This document shows positions 12,701 through 24,310 of a stretch of 64,000 nt of DNA, piece by piece (positions within the stretch are counted from its first letter, which is position 1; each line of letters opens with the position of its first letter). The stretch is taken from contig JASANH010000517.1 of assembly GCA_030248295.1 (NCBI GenBank), positions 62,001-126,000 of the forward strand, given 5' to 3'. Below the pieces are notes generated by a model, which was given only the letters and a program-made list of their open reading frames with translations, ran no database searches and was not told where the DNA came from. Source of the stretch: Mesodorylaimus sp. YZB2_4. Lineage: Eukaryota > Nematoda > Enoplea > Dorylaimida > Dorylaimidae. Made by a program: the position numbers and the translations under genes.

Positions 12701-15700
12701 TTTTGCAAAAAGTGCTTACACATTTTTTACAGCAACTTTTTTTAGTACACTACACAAAGCAGTAGAAGCGCTATGTCGTTCCTTATATTAAAAAAGCAGC
12801 TTTGCATTTCTTATTCGCTCCTGGAAGAAATTGATGGGAAGGCGGTAGAGCAAAGAGGAGGAATGCATTCTTTCTAACCACCTCTGATTGACACGTTTTT
12901 CAACCGTCGATCCTCCAAAGTGCACAACTTCATTTCTTTAAACTACCATCCAAACAACCAGCCTTCACCTAACTATCACGTCAAATACTTCTCAAACAAA
13001 AATCGTTCACTTTTGTTCGCAAAAACCAGTCTTCACCAACTAAAATATATGTAAAAACGAGGTCGAAGAACCGCCGTGTAATTCCTCTTATGCGGCAATT
13101 TTTACAGCACAGCGTACAGGAAAAGAGCCAGAATAAGAAAATGAACGAGACGACATTTGGAGGAATTAATGGCATACCAACCATCTGACGATCATGCCCC
13201 CAAGGCTAAGGCCGATAAATACATCAAAGAGTGAATAGCAAGGTTAGCAACCAAGAGTTCAGTCAGACCACCCAAGAAAAAACACAGAAGTTGGGTGCAT
13301 CAGAGTGGACAGTTAGAACAGGGCAATCGGACATTTATCGCTACAGAAAAAATCCTCGACCTGAAAGCAATCTTTCCTCCAACCCTGCGTAAATTGCTAG
13401 TAATTCGCTACCAGGAGCAGATATAGCTGAGAGAACGTACTATCGGTAGTTGGTTCTCTTGACTATATTTGCTCCTGGGATATACAGTAGGTATACCAAC
13501 CAGACACAGACCAAAGGCGCAAAAGAAGACATCTGAAAATTCATCGCCAGCCTCGAGGAGAGCGATAATAAAAAAAGAGGGGCATTAGCATGATACAACA
13601 TGCGTCAATAGATCGCAAACTCCCAATTACACCAATCGATCGATTAATCAGGATATCTCACAGATACATCAGTCACGAGCACAGTGCTGGAGGCGTGCAA
13701 CTGACTGAAAGCTACGGGCCCATTGAAATGTACATTTGCCAAGGGCAAGAAAATTCAAATTAAGCAGAACAAATCAGGTTCAAAATTATCGATGCAACGA
13801 TTAGGTTCCACAATCAACATCGGCGTATATTTCAGAGTAATGCGAATCAGATCGAATATTGCGTCTAAGGGTTTCCCAATGACTCTAAGTCTGTATGAAA
13901 CATCGTTAGAAACGGAAGAAAGAGTTCTCAAAAGTCCACGCCTGAAGGGCTGCTTAGAAGTAGGGTGACCATTGGAAAATCTGAAGCAAGCTAATGTCGA
14001 AAAGCTGCCAATTAAAAAGCAGCAGCTTTACGCAACAAGTTTGCCTTTTATAACACTTCAGTCACGCAGATTTAGTAGGTACTTTGGCAAGGGCTGCATT
14101 GCATATTAACAGTTTACCTGATATGCTAGCCGAAAGACGCCTCTTTGCTCTGGCGATTTTCTCAGCCGCCATTGCAAGAAAAGGCGCGCTTCGGTTGTAA
14201 AACAGAGATTTCTCCAAAAAATTTCCAAGAATCGTACAGTACTCTCAAAATTTCCGACAAGCTGTTCGAAAAATTTCAGGAAAACGTAAAAATCCACCGC
14301 ATAGTCTTCCGCAAATCAATTACGACAGGATATCGAATTAAGAAATAACGTAAACATCCGCTTATAACGTAGAATTGACACTGTTCTTTCTCGATCCTCA
14401 ATCAATCGAACAGTACGTAAGAAAACGAAAATTTCTCCCTAAATCACCGCCCGTATCCAAGAAACGTTGATCGGTGCTTGGCAAAAAACACCTGAAACAC
14501 GCACGCAACCGTTCGACACCAAAATTTTAAACCCAACTGACGGCGCGCCGAGCAGCAGCCCTTGACCCGAGCGAACCCTCGCGGCGTAGCATTGCGGCAA
14601 CTTTACAATGTCACACTGCAGAGAGCCGAGCGCTGCGGCACCGATTGCGAGCAGTGTTCATAAGTGAATGAGGGAGAACGGTGGGATGCGACGGCTGGCC
14701 GAGAGAGCGAGCGGGAACGACGGCGACGCAGAAGACGAACGGGCCAACTGAGATAACAACACAGAAATCACGCGTGCTTCGTAGGTAAGGCAAGATAAAA
14801 TATAAATGGAATAAAAACAAACAAACCTTTGATTGAACAGGTGGCAAAAAAGAGGGGGAAAAACGAGAAGTGAAACTTGGAAAGCAAGTGATCGCGAAGG
14901 GCTAGAAACTAAAAACAGTCGAAATATGTTTTCGAATGCACTAGACGAATTGTCTGGCGGTCGGTCTGAGGTGATCGTGATGTTTTTTCTAATCAAGGCA
15001 AAAAGATCTAATTCTCTAGAATTCCGCGCCGCTCTTCTGAGGGTTGCCAAATAGCAGAAAGTCAGTCTGGCGCTTCTGCTAGGCCACAGCAAAACCTGCT
15101 TGGGAGCCTAAAGTAAACCAGCACTCCGCAGTGTTCGGATTCCCAGCTAGGGACAGGTTTCGAAATGTAGCTGGAAAAAAGGAAGATGGTATGGAAAGTT
15201 CGAATCGGCATGAGGTTCTGGTCAAGCAGAGTCCTTTCCCGCCTCAGAAGTCTGATAGGGCGTATCACGACGTAAAACAGAGGTGGTGCGGGTAGGTCCT
15301 GCACCCAGTTCTGTGGTGGTGCCTACAACGCAGAAACCTGCAGCAGTCCGAAGTAAGCCGTGTTGAGTGTCGACTCGATTGCTTGGACTCATTTTCCGAG
15401 CCACATCTCCTTGCCCCTCGCTCCACCTAAGCACACTCACCGCGTTAATCATAGCACCTAATGGTTGTGGCCGACACTTGGTCATATAAGCTAAGCGTGT
15501 TGTTGTTTTCCCTCGTCCACACTCCAATACACTCTGGCTGGTGCCGCGGGTGGTACACAAGGAGACACGAGTAAGCGAAAGCCATTGATCGCCATAATAG
15601 GTATGCACAAAGACCGACACACGTCCGTAAATCAAATGCGAACCTTGTCTAGAAATGAGAAATATGCGCGCCTGCATTCGTACAATCTGTTATGTAGGCA

Positions 15701-18700
15701 ACGTGCGCGGTCCGAACGGACAGGTTAGGAGACAAGATTGAATGCCTCCGAGTCGAGTCCGAGAACTAAGATAACATAATCAAGGCCAGTCTTGACGGAA
15801 ACACGGCCACAGGAGAGAGATGGCCGGAAAGAGAATAAGCAAGTCTTGGTTACTCAAATGTAGAAATACGCCTCATATATTCAGCCGAACCGAAAGGGGG
15901 AAGACAAGTTTTTTAGAAGTGAAGTCTATAAAAACATCAAAAATCGTGTTTTTCCTTCACTTAGAGAAGCTCTAAAATTATCAGCCAGTCTGTCTAGCTG
16001 CACGAGCAAGGACCAGCAGACCTCCCGCAAGGCTAACTGGGCCGCCAGTGGCCACTGCTATTCTTGGACCATTGGCTTATCGGCCATTGACCATAGAAGG
16101 ACAGGAAGTGTTCTCTGGCTCTAATTCGAATCCAAACCGAGCTAATGACCCCGAAACGGAACCGATGACCAGTGGGCAGTGGAGAGGATAATGGGGCTTG
16201 TGGGGCGGATATTTGGTGGCAAAGGCGACAGTGGCAAACAGTGAGCCATATTCTAAGCTGATGGATTCAAATTTCATGACAAAAATTTTTCGAGTCGGCT
16301 GAATTCCTTTCAAAATAAGCAGTCGAAACGTAATTCCTGCCATCACCCCTTCAACCGGACATTTGGACCGTTTATCGGTTTAACGACCGCCCGCCACAAC
16401 CACTGAAAATTTTGAAAACGGTTCCGATTTATAATAAAAAGCGGAGTTCTCATCATAAAAATTCGAGTATGGCTGGTTCGGACAGACACCATGCGAGGCA
16501 CGCGGCCATGGAGGAATCGATGGAGGGAGGAGTGGGTGGAAGAATTTGAAATTTGTAAATGATGCCTTAGATGAGAGATGGCTTCAAATTGAGGCTTTGC
16601 ATAAAATGATGGAATTTCGAAATGTCGATTGACCATGCGAACAGTTTTTGACAAAAATATTTTTGTCATATTCAATACTGAAATAATTTTCCCTTGGCTG
16701 ATTGAAACTGTACCCCCTATTCACGCTTACTGAGGCTTAGACACGTTCGTCTTGGGTCAGTATTATTCAAAATGCAAAACGATTTTTGCTTTTTCCACTG
16801 CACTACTGAATTCTGCTGTCTATATGCAGTGAAAAAGTTATTCCGATCGGTCAGCAGGCCTTCAGTCCTTTAGGATCACGAAACGCGAAGGCGTCATTTG
16901 ACACATCAGACTGGGATAAAACCCGGGAGCGTCGTGTTGCAAGTCGATGTTAAGAGCGCGCCACAGATATCCCTTGATGCTGCTAAATACATTCGGTAGC
17001 GTTTTAACTAACACTTCCACCCACCAACCTTACATCAACGCTAACTGACCACTGCTCACCCAACTCGACCGTACTCTCCCTGAACCTCGTCCTGTCATCA
17101 CCCACTGGAAACTTCAAATTTCCAAACTTGTTCACTGGCATCCCGACTACTTGGCGTAATGACCGATGGATAGTTGGCGCGTCTAGTGTCCACTCGCAAT
17201 CACCAGCCATGCGCGACCGCTCGTTCGAGTACCACTTTCACCTCTCCAGTCATAATAATGCACGTTTTTCAGCGTGCAAGTCGGACGGTGGACGAGTGGT
17301 CAGTGGCGTCTCGGTTGGGCAAACACGACTCGTTCCTTCAACGAGACACTTCTCCGCCAATGACATGATTCTGGCCATTTGCCTCATTATTCTTTATTTG
17401 TCCACCTCAGCTCGACTTGAATCAACTTTCTTCGCCTCGCCTAACCAAACCTCGTTTCCTAAACTTTAAGTGCTAAGTTTCTTTCGGTCAAAACTGGAAA
17501 ACTTGTTGCTCGCCCAACAAAAACAGCACCTTTGAGTCGGGCTGTCCGAGGGAAAACGAGCGAAACTAGTCCATTGAACCGCCATCAAAGAAGATTATCC
17601 AAAGTGAACTCTTTGAACCGCGATAAAGAGTGACTCGGCCCAGAGATTAGGACATGACCATATATGGTTGGACAAGCCCAACAAAGTGCCCATCTCGTCG
17701 ACCATGAATGCCCAGTCCGACCAGTCGCCTTTACTCAGTTAATGGTTGGCTGGACGAGCGACGTGCTGGAAAAAATACCCGCTGCTCTTTCCACTTTAGT
17801 CGCATTAGATTGGATGAGTGAGGGAATTTCGAGACGACAGAAGGCGGAGGCACACGAGATCAAAAATCTGTCGCGCTCTTTACCTGTCCTCCCAGTTGAA
17901 CTACCGGGACGGGGGTCAAGTCGAGTAGTGTATTCTCGGCCTGCATAGCGGCTTAGGCCGAATATGGAAACAGAAGCGATGAGAGAGGGAGGGAAGAAAG
18001 AGGAGCCGCAGAGCCTCCTCGGGGGACGTGCCAGGGTGACGTGGTGTCATGGTTATTTTGAGGGAAAGCGAGTATGACAGATTGAAAGAACGGCTCCCAT
18101 TCGGCTCCTATTATTGAGGGTGGGAAGACGAGCGTTTTGACACGCATGAACACCACGGCAGAAAATGAGGGAGGGGACTGACAAGCAGACGACGGCGAGA
18201 AAGACATCCCTCGTGCCCATGGTACCACACTGCCAGAAAATGGGTTTTAGGCCTAGGCTAGGAATGGAGATTTTGGTTCCAAGCTTATCTTTCCTGGCCT
18301 CTTATTCACATCATGTGTTTGATTTTGTTCACGGCTGCTTCTCCTCTTCCTCTAAACTTAAAATTGTCAATACACAATCATACTTGTACTGTGTTCTGTG
18401 ACAAATGGTAGGCCCCAGATTTGAATTAGGCAGGAACTGATCTGCGAACTTGACGCAAAAAATTTTGAATCATTTGATTGCCTAATTTTGAACATTCAAA
18501 GCTGATAACACAGTCAGGTAGTCGACCTACTTGATTTGCCCTCGCTTCATACAGTGTGCATTGTCATGGCCCTACAACCCATTTAGAACTGTCACCGCCT
18601 TGGAAAGTTGGGTGAGCTTTCTCGGGACCAACAAAACCTTTGAGTGCTGGCTTTTGGAAGCATTGAAACCTGTCGGTTTTATGAGGCTTTTTAGATTCAT

Positions 18701-21700
18701 AAAGCCAAAGAATACGATACTGAACAATGGTCCCTCGGCGGAGCGTCAAAAGTGCATCAGGTTCAGCTGCATTCTGAAGGAGGCAGGCTATCAAAACTGT
18801 GCACTGCGAGTCCATATCCAAGCATCATGCACAGCACACTACTATGCGTTATACTCGTATGTTCTAGGATACAGCATATGTGCAGCGCCAAATATACTAG
18901 GACAGTAGTATACTACGATGAAGAACATGCCAACTTCAAAAGGCCTTCTTTGGGCAAACAACCGAGCCCTCGACTGCAGAAAATGCTCGCACACTGATCG
19001 TGAGCTCAAAGCACAATGCAAGAAATGCTACAAACCCTTTTTTTATATTTTTGGCTCCCTCCCTCTGGTCCCCGACAAGAATTGGATATCAGATTCAGTT
19101 TGCAACAATCCGTATTTTCTCCCCGATCCCCCATGCCACCCTCCCATAGCGTCCTATCTCGAAAACAAACAGCCCGAAACCGATCTAGTTATCAACAAGA
19201 CCAAAAATGGAATATACCCTGGAGAGAGGGGCACATGGAAGCGTTCGATCACGACCTCATCATCACGTGTTCACAAAGGACTAAAATCCGATACCACAGC
19301 CAAACAAGGACCCGCATTTCCGTCTTTGATACCATAAAAGGAAGGGACGCGGGACAAAAATAACAACACCTCCGTTTCCTATTTGTCACACTCGACTAGC
19401 ATTCGTGTCAAATCCTATCCTTTTCGTGGCGCGCGCTGCTGTCGACATCTCGATAGAAAAACAACACGAATTCAAGTAGCCCTCATTTGAAAAACTGTCC
19501 AAATATGGCCCTTGGACAAACTAAGGCTGATACCATTCTCGAAGGCGCGTGCCGGGTTGGATTACAGTCTTCGTCTTACCAAGTCTCAATTACGTGTACA
19601 ATATTTTTAGGGCTCAAAAATGAAGACGTGGAGTGGCACAGATTGTATAGTGAACAGTGCACACGAAATGGCAGACATGGGCGTCGGGGTGAAGTGAGGT
19701 GAAAGGTATAAAATTTCAACTATACAATTTTACGACACCTTTAAAACCGAGTGCATCAGTCAGCGACTGGACAAAATGACAGTTCCTATATTCTGGTGCA
19801 TTGGGCGAAACGAGGGACGGCCATCTCTTACAATAATTCACAAATAGCCTGGCCCTATGCATCACGAATTCTCGAGTATTCCTCCTCCTCCCCGTATATG
19901 GATAATAGAAGAGTGAAAAAAGGTACGAAAAGTGGACACGAAGTATTTGGCAGTGTGTCAATCATTTTTCAAAAAAAGCACGCCCAGCACGCGACACAAT
20001 GCACAAGTAATTTTCGCCCGAACCTCTGCATTGACCCCGGAATATGTGAATGCCCTTTATGAACATAGAAGAATAGGAACTAAAAAAAGTACATTTCTCA
20101 TCAACAAAATTGTCGAAAAAATTTTAGACGAAGACAGGAAATCGAGATGGCGGAACAGTTGTCGAGTGGAGGCGGGGTACTGCAGAAAGTGCATTAATGG
20201 CATGCCTGAATTACTGCTTATTTCACCTGTCCTTCAGTAGGCATGTACAAAAAACTACTAGAAAATCAGTTAGTTTGTGCGTGGTTTTTTTCCCAATTCC
20301 ACTGCTGTACCATTTCTGAAAAAAGATCACAATACGCGCTGGCTCGTGTCCTGTCGAAACTTATCCCAATCGATGAAGCAGTTCTCTAGTGCTTATTATC
20401 TTCAAAATGTAAAATAATCATGAGGGGTGCGGTTCATGCACCAAGACTTGATGCTTTAGGGGTAGTTTATTGGGGCTGCTTGTGCGAGAGACATCAATTT
20501 TACTCTGGAACAATGAAACCAGAATTCACATGAACAGTATGTGCGGGCACCGGCGACCGACAGTGACACTGTGGCAAAGATATCTACCAGAAGGCAAATG
20601 ACTCCGAAAGTCAGCTAAAATTTTGAAACTTGCTAAACCCCCCACCGACACGTGTAATCCTTCCACCAATGTCGTACGCTATGTACTTCTGTACTTTCCG
20701 TGAAACAAATGTGTGGTTTCATTCTAATTAGTGCAAGTGTCCAAATGACCAGTGGTCTGCGTCTCAGGATAATGTGTTATGGGCACATAAAACTGCTGCA
20801 TTGGTATTGAATGCAATGTTGACTGCTCTGGGTGGCCACTGGTCACCTGCTAAACTGTGGAAATAACCAGCATCTGCTTGAAGAGGTTTGAGGCAATAAA
20901 AATTGTGAGCTTTCATTCCAGACTAAGTGGCCATTTTGGACCTCAGCTGGCTCTATTCCGGATGTCTGCATGCTAAAGGATTAGTGTGAAGGGATAATTT
21001 GTGTGAATGCAAGCTTACTACATGTTTTAATTTTGAAATTGCATTTTCGCATCCTGTTTTCGGAATCCATCATCTTTGGAGTAAGGGTACGCATGTTTTT
21101 TTTATCAGAGTCTAGGGGTAACGGAGATCCTTTTTATGGAGCCCCTCCCCCCAGGACGGGGAGTAAAACATGCACAGAGGCCCTTAACAACCTTTCAGCC
21201 AACCAAGCCTGGGTGTCGTCCCCCATTTGCCCTATTCCCATACATGACGTAGATGAAACATAGGCAGCATACCGAAGGGTAGCTCAGTAATACCCTTTGC
21301 CCAGATTGGTCTGTGGTCGGAGTCGGCTCAGAGGTGAGGCTTCGGCTTGCAAATCAGGAGGCCACGGGTTCTAACTCAGACCCTTTGATTTCTTCTTCTC
21401 TGGAGGTTAAAAGCATGAGTGGTGTACGCTAGCCTGCCACGCCAACCTGGCAGCCTGAAAGCTTGGAAAAGGTGTAAGATGAATAGGGGCCACTTCAGTG
21501 GGAAGCTCAGACAGCCTCCTCTGCCTTGACCCCGTCAGAGTGCTCTAATAGGGGCTTGGGCACTGCAAAGAAGCTTAGCTGGTCTTCCTTCAGGCACAGA
21601 CTACATTTTTCTAGCCCATATGACAGAAAGTCAAATAAGTCTGTTGAGCTTTGAGTACTTTATCGAGCAGATGTGGCCATTAAATTGAAGCAGCAGTATA

Positions 21701-22693
21701 CATCACACATCTGCCAGCACAGGCCCGCAAAATCTCCTAATCAACACAAAAAAGAGTAGCCACAGTCGCGTGTTCTTGACCAGCAAAAATTAGAATGAAA
21801 ACTTGTCTTCTCATCCTGCCTCATTCTGCCTTTTGACTATGCCAGGTCGGGTGTGCCGCATACAGTATGTGTATGATAGCTAGCTGACCCGGTGGCCTAT
21901 CATTTCCTTATCGCCTTCTACTTCTGAAATAGAGGTTACCAGCGGAGCGCTACTGTGCGGCAAAGTACATAAGATGGGCAGAAAAGTATGTAAGACTCGT
22001 CCTAGTGGGTGTCCGATTGGTGATGTGATAAAGGGAAAAATGACGTGTTTGTTCGCAACATCATTTTGCAACTGCGTGCCATTGGTCTTTGTACTGGACC
22101 ATAAAAATAATGCATCATTTGAAGGTTATTAATTAAGTTAGACATTGCACTAAACTAATAGGAATTGCCCGTATTCATTGAAAACCGACAAGTCTGTTAG
22201 AGAATTTTTCTCCGCAAGCACGCTCGGCACTCACGATCAGCAGCATAAGCTAATAATCTGTCGATGGATCTTTTTGGAATATCTGATGTGAGAAATAAGG
22301 AGTAATGGGACAATATTGTAGACGCGACTATTCTTTGCCTTCAGACTTGGTCGGCATGGGTGAAACAGGAAGCATAGAACGGTAAGTCTTACACAGGGCT
22401 CCTGACTGAGCAGTCAGCAGTCGTACTGGAGATACAGACCAGAGGCAAGGGTTAGCGTCGTCGGTTCAAAAGGTCAAACAAAAAACCTCAAGTTACTGCC
22501 CCAAGAAATCTATCATACAAGTTCAGTCGATACCTCTAAAGTGCTTCTTGCATGACTCCAGTGTGCGTGGTGCAGTCTCCGCAGGCAAATACAGCGTGCT
22601 CAGGGACTTACTTGACTTCCTACGCAGCACCTTGTCCACCGCGCCAACGTCATCCGCTTTAACCGCTTCTATTAATTTCGATGCACGATTCAT
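6682..22693 (-). CDS. CASKIN: CASKIN orthologue (CASK-interacting ankyrin/SH3/SAM scaffold), 5' seven coding exons
   Basis: Caskins are cytoplasmic synaptic scaffolds with N-terminal ankyrin repeats, an SH3 domain and two SAM domains; they bind CASK and receptor tyrosine phosphatases. I joined seven exons: 22612-22693, 12433-12484, 11173-11270, 10909-11054, 9912-10264, 9339-9459 and 6682-6796. They total 967 nt (322 codons plus one base) and every junction is GT-AG with matching phase. The start MNRASKLIEAVKADD aligns without gaps to the mammalian caskin N-terminus, which also starts at this point. Ankyrin cores visible in order include LTSVHQAALMGN, MTPLHYAAW, TPLHVACQYGQ, SPFDLACEYGR, SPLNLAAKNGH, TALHEAA and TPLDLL. 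The alternative, an ANKS1-type protein, fits less well because the caskin-specific segments LLGANRK...VNAQDGDG and PFDLACEYGR match. The gene is incomplete: no SH3 or SAM exon was found left of 6,682. Confidence 0.93.
7485..7555 (+). repeat. SINE tail fragment
   Basis: A block around TCTGCCTTGACCTCGTCAAA, preceded by GACAGCCCCG, is shared with 21,490-21,560 on the same strand (GACAGCCTCC then TCTGCCTTGACCCCGTCAGA) and in reverse orientation near 40,020-40,085. The three copies share a 3' body and identify an interspersed family. This copy lies in CASKIN intron 6. Confidence 0.6.
7657..8126. mobile_element. Non-autonomous TIR element, copy 1 (hAT-like MITE)
   Basis: The ends are perfect 13-bp inverted repeats, CAACATCGCTGAC and GTCAGCGATGTTG. 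The 8-bp flanks ACTCAAAA (7649-7656) and ATTCAAAA (8127-8134) differ at one position, consistent with an 8-bp target duplication as made by hAT transposases. The 470-bp interior is G-rich on the plus strand, has no coding capacity, and contains two copies of a GCCGGGCG-centred unit about 104 bp apart. A longer inverted relative lies at 50,808-51,474. Confidence 0.8.
9279..9330 (-). repeat. tRNA-derived SINE fragment
   Basis: On the minus strand GGGTTCGATTCCCGCTCGGG is a complete T-arm/B-box with paired stem. The remaining cloverleaf is not clear, so this is a SINE head or fragment and not a functional tRNA. Similar heads occur at 10,716, 10,797 and 11,530 in neighbouring introns. Confidence 0.5.
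9339..9459 (-). CDS. CASKIN: CASKIN exon 6 (ankyrin repeat)
   Basis: Completes a phase-2 codon, then reads TLLDRASLDVNRMDPGSGG and NTALHEAAAHLRSDAVQFLL, matching caskin INRQTKSGTALHEAALCG...VRLLL. The acceptor is CGGTTTTCAG and the donor CAC|GTAAGA, phase 0. A tRNA-like SINE fragment lies about 10 bp past the donor. Confidence 0.92.
9912..10264 (-). CDS. CASKIN: CASKIN exon 5 (ankyrin repeats with low-complexity insertion)
   Basis: Starts VSLLLYYRADPLV, then SPFDLACEYGRIRAVELLL (caskin TPLDLACEFGRVGVVQLLL), and ends SPLNLAAKNGHVDVLL (caskin SPLHLAAKNGHIDIIRLLL). Between these two repeats lie roughly 55 residues rich in Gln, Asn, His and Ser. Mammalian caskins have a shorter insertion here. 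The exon is 353 nt, with acceptor AATGTTCAG and donor CT|GTAAGT, phase 2. Confidence 0.94.
10716..10845. repeat. Two head-to-head tRNA-derived SINE fragments
   Basis: On the minus strand, 10,716-10,775 reads as an anticodon-arm-like GACTGGTAATCC followed by the B-box GGGTTCGAATCCCGCTCAAGG. On the plus strand, 10,797-10,845 carries CGCGGGTTCGAATCCCACTCAG. They face opposite directions in CASKIN intron 4. Confidence 0.5.
10909..11054 (-). CDS. CASKIN: CASKIN exon 4 (ankyrin repeats)
   Basis: Encodes MTPLHYAAW...SLLLQNGARADACNQDG followed by TPLHVACQYGQNDL, two consecutive ankyrin units with the canonical TPLH motif. The mammalian counterpart is MRPLHYAAWQG...IPLHLAAQHGHYDV. The acceptor is TTCCATTTTAG and the donor TTG|GTAAGC, phase 0. 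Confidence 0.94.
11173..11270 (-). CDS. CASKIN: CASKIN exon 3 (ankyrin repeat)
   Basis: Encodes LTSVHQAALMGN...ANVNVQDNKG, matching caskin FSALHHAALNGN...DIKDNKG. The acceptor is TTGATTCTAG and the donor G|GTTAGT, phase 1. The 98-nt length keeps the frame between exons 2 and 4. Confidence 0.92.
11530..11600 (-). repeat. tRNA-derived SINE fragment
   Basis: The minus strand reads TGAGTAATCTCAGTGG, then GAGTTCGATCCGCGCTCAGG, a degenerate B-box with the same CGCTCAGG tail as the nearby copies. It lies in CASKIN intron 2. Confidence 0.45.
12433..12484 (-). CDS. CASKIN: CASKIN exon 2 (52 nt)
   Basis: This exon is too short to appear as an ORF. It was found because phase and homology require it. 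It encodes (K)LLGANRKSQVNAQDGDG, matching the mammalian segment LLGSTKKINVNFQDPDG just before the first full ankyrin helix. The acceptor is TTTTTTCTAG and the donor GG|GTAAGC. It starts by completing a phase-1 codon and ends in phase 2, as its neighbours need. Confidence 0.9.
21056..21250 (+). repeat. Dispersed repeat, related to 48,484-48,700
   Basis: The two regions share, in the same order, AATCCATCATCTT, CATCAGA or TATCAGA, a C-rich patch, GTGAAACATGCACAGA or GTAAAACATGCACAGA, and CTTTTCAGCC or CCTTTCAGCC. The shared block is about 200 bp, moderately diverged and in the same orientation. No coding capacity is seen; the class is unknown. Confidence 0.6.
21311..21575 (+). repeat. tRNA-Cys-like SINE
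   Basis: The head contains an A-box-like GGCTCAGAGGTGAGG, an anticodon-arm-like CTTGCAAATCAG (GCA) and a B-box ACGGGTTCTAACTC, in tRNA order and spacing. The body ends in the TCTGCCTTGACCCCGTCAGA block shared with 7,485-7,555 and, inverted, about 40,020-40,085. This is the most complete member of that family in the window. Confidence 0.65.
22612..22693 (-). CDS. CASKIN: CASKIN exon 1 with start codon
   Basis: The ATG is at 22693-22691 in good context (A at -3). It is chosen because the residues after it align end to end with the caskin N-terminus (EAVKADDVG against human EAVKAEDVG). The frame stays open upstream (another ATG near 22786), but those residues have no caskin match and are probably 5' UTR. 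The exon ends in phase 1 at a strong donor, A|GTAAGT (22606-22611). Confidence 0.9.
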
Positions 22694-24310
22694 TCTGGTA
22701 AACTCCCCAATAAACTGTTCATCCAAATGTGTCCGGTACAAATCAATATTGATCGATTTCGTTGAGGTCGCAAGGAATGGGATCAAAGATAATTACCAAT
22801 CACTGATTCTAATGTAGTATATGGCGATAGAAGGACGCAAGGAGAATCCTCAAATGATTGATTTCGCTCAGGTCGCAAATATTTTGATTGGCGCTATATA
22901 CCAGAGGACGAGTTTGGTAGAAAATATTCAATGATAAAAGTGTTTTTAATGTTTGAAAGTCTAAATATGATGAATCCACCGTATGCGAATTTGCTTTTGA
23001 CTCCCCTCGGTGAAATTCTAATTGAAGGAACGCACTCAAGCATGGGATTATTTTCTAAAATAATGAATTTTTAATTTTCGAATCTCACTCTCCTCTCACA
23101 CTCCACCCCGTCGGCTCGTGTACGCGTAGTTGACTGACTCAACTAGGAAGGCAATCAACACAAATTGAATCTAGCATGGCATCCTGTTCAAGCATTCACT
23201 AAGCACCCATCTGACTAATACAAAAACAAGGCCCTCGTCGACTGACACTGGCCTGCCATACACACACTGATTAGAATGGTGTGCCGAGGCCAAGCCGCTT
23301 GGTGATTGATAGTCCTAGTCCATATTTGATACGCGCGCTTGGCAGAGGACCATGACTGCTTACGTGCACACAATAGGTAATCATATGGAAGAGAGGGTGC
23401 CAAAAAAATTGACGCGTTAATCGAGCAATGATGAATGATGACTGTCGAGGCAGTCTCGCGCCCGTCTTTTCCAGACACCAATATCCCATCCCCAATTCCC
23501 TCTTTGGAAATGGTGTCTGTCGCGCACCCAAACACGACCAACACGGGCATGATAGGCCCTGTCGACTGGTGCTCTTGGCGAAAAAGGAGTGCGAAGAGGT
23601 CTTGTTATTGAGGGTGGGAGTAAGTGGTAATGTAAACTAGCACTGACACTTGGTATTTGGGGAATTCGGTAGGTTCAAACATTTTCCCTCGCCAGCCCTC
23701 CGACTCGACTCGTCATTTCGGCATCGGCCAAGGTCTTTTCGAATGAAACGAGGCGGAAAACGAGGATGCTCTTTTCTTATGTTTCCTTTTATGGCAACAA
23801 GTCGAGTCGAGAGTGAGGGCAGATGCGAGACGCGGTGAAGAGGAATGGAGAAATCGTTTAAAGAAAACCAGAGGCAGCCTAGCTCACGCGGCCGTCTTGA
23901 CCTTGGACAATAAGGAAATTCGAGATGGTTTTTAAGGGGGGGGGGGGGGCGGGTTCTTCTCATGCTGGACGCGTGAGTGACTGACGGCCTCATCGGCTTG
24001 GACGAGCCCACTCAGGCGTCACACTGTCCTACAATTGAGTCAGTCGATTTTAGGGCCGATAAATGTGGTGATGCTCCCTGCAAGACAAAGCATCGCTTGC
24101 TCGAATGCACCCACGCTCTACGCAGTGCTTTATATAGCCGTTTTCTATACAACAGCTCAAAGCTGTTGACCAGCCCCGTTGCATAAAACAGAAGACAAGT
24201 CAATTCAATAAGACAACTATATACCCACGTGCACTGCAATGCGAAGACTCCATGAAGTAAGAAAACTGCTTACGAAAACTCAGGTGTGCGCGAAGACCTG
24301 TCTTCATTGC

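Larger units (their letters stand above)
12485..22611 (-). other. CASKIN intron 1 (about 10.1 kb)
   Basis: No coding exon is supported inside it. A CpG-rich patch around 14,520-14,760 could be an internal promoter, but there is no coding start to support this. SINE-like and other dispersed repeats occur at 21,050-21,575. Long open frames here have no recognisable domains. Confidence 0.7.

Noticed and set aside
14611..15092. 144-residue minus-strand open frame near a CpG-rich patch in CASKIN intron 1
   Set aside because: Composition is Ser/Leu/Arg low-complexity with no domain, no phase link to CASKIN exons and competing open frames on the other strand.
19932..20240. 102-residue plus-strand frame with Cys and basic residues in CASKIN intron 1
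   Set aside because: No start context, splice partners or recognisable domain; length is within chance expectation for this window.
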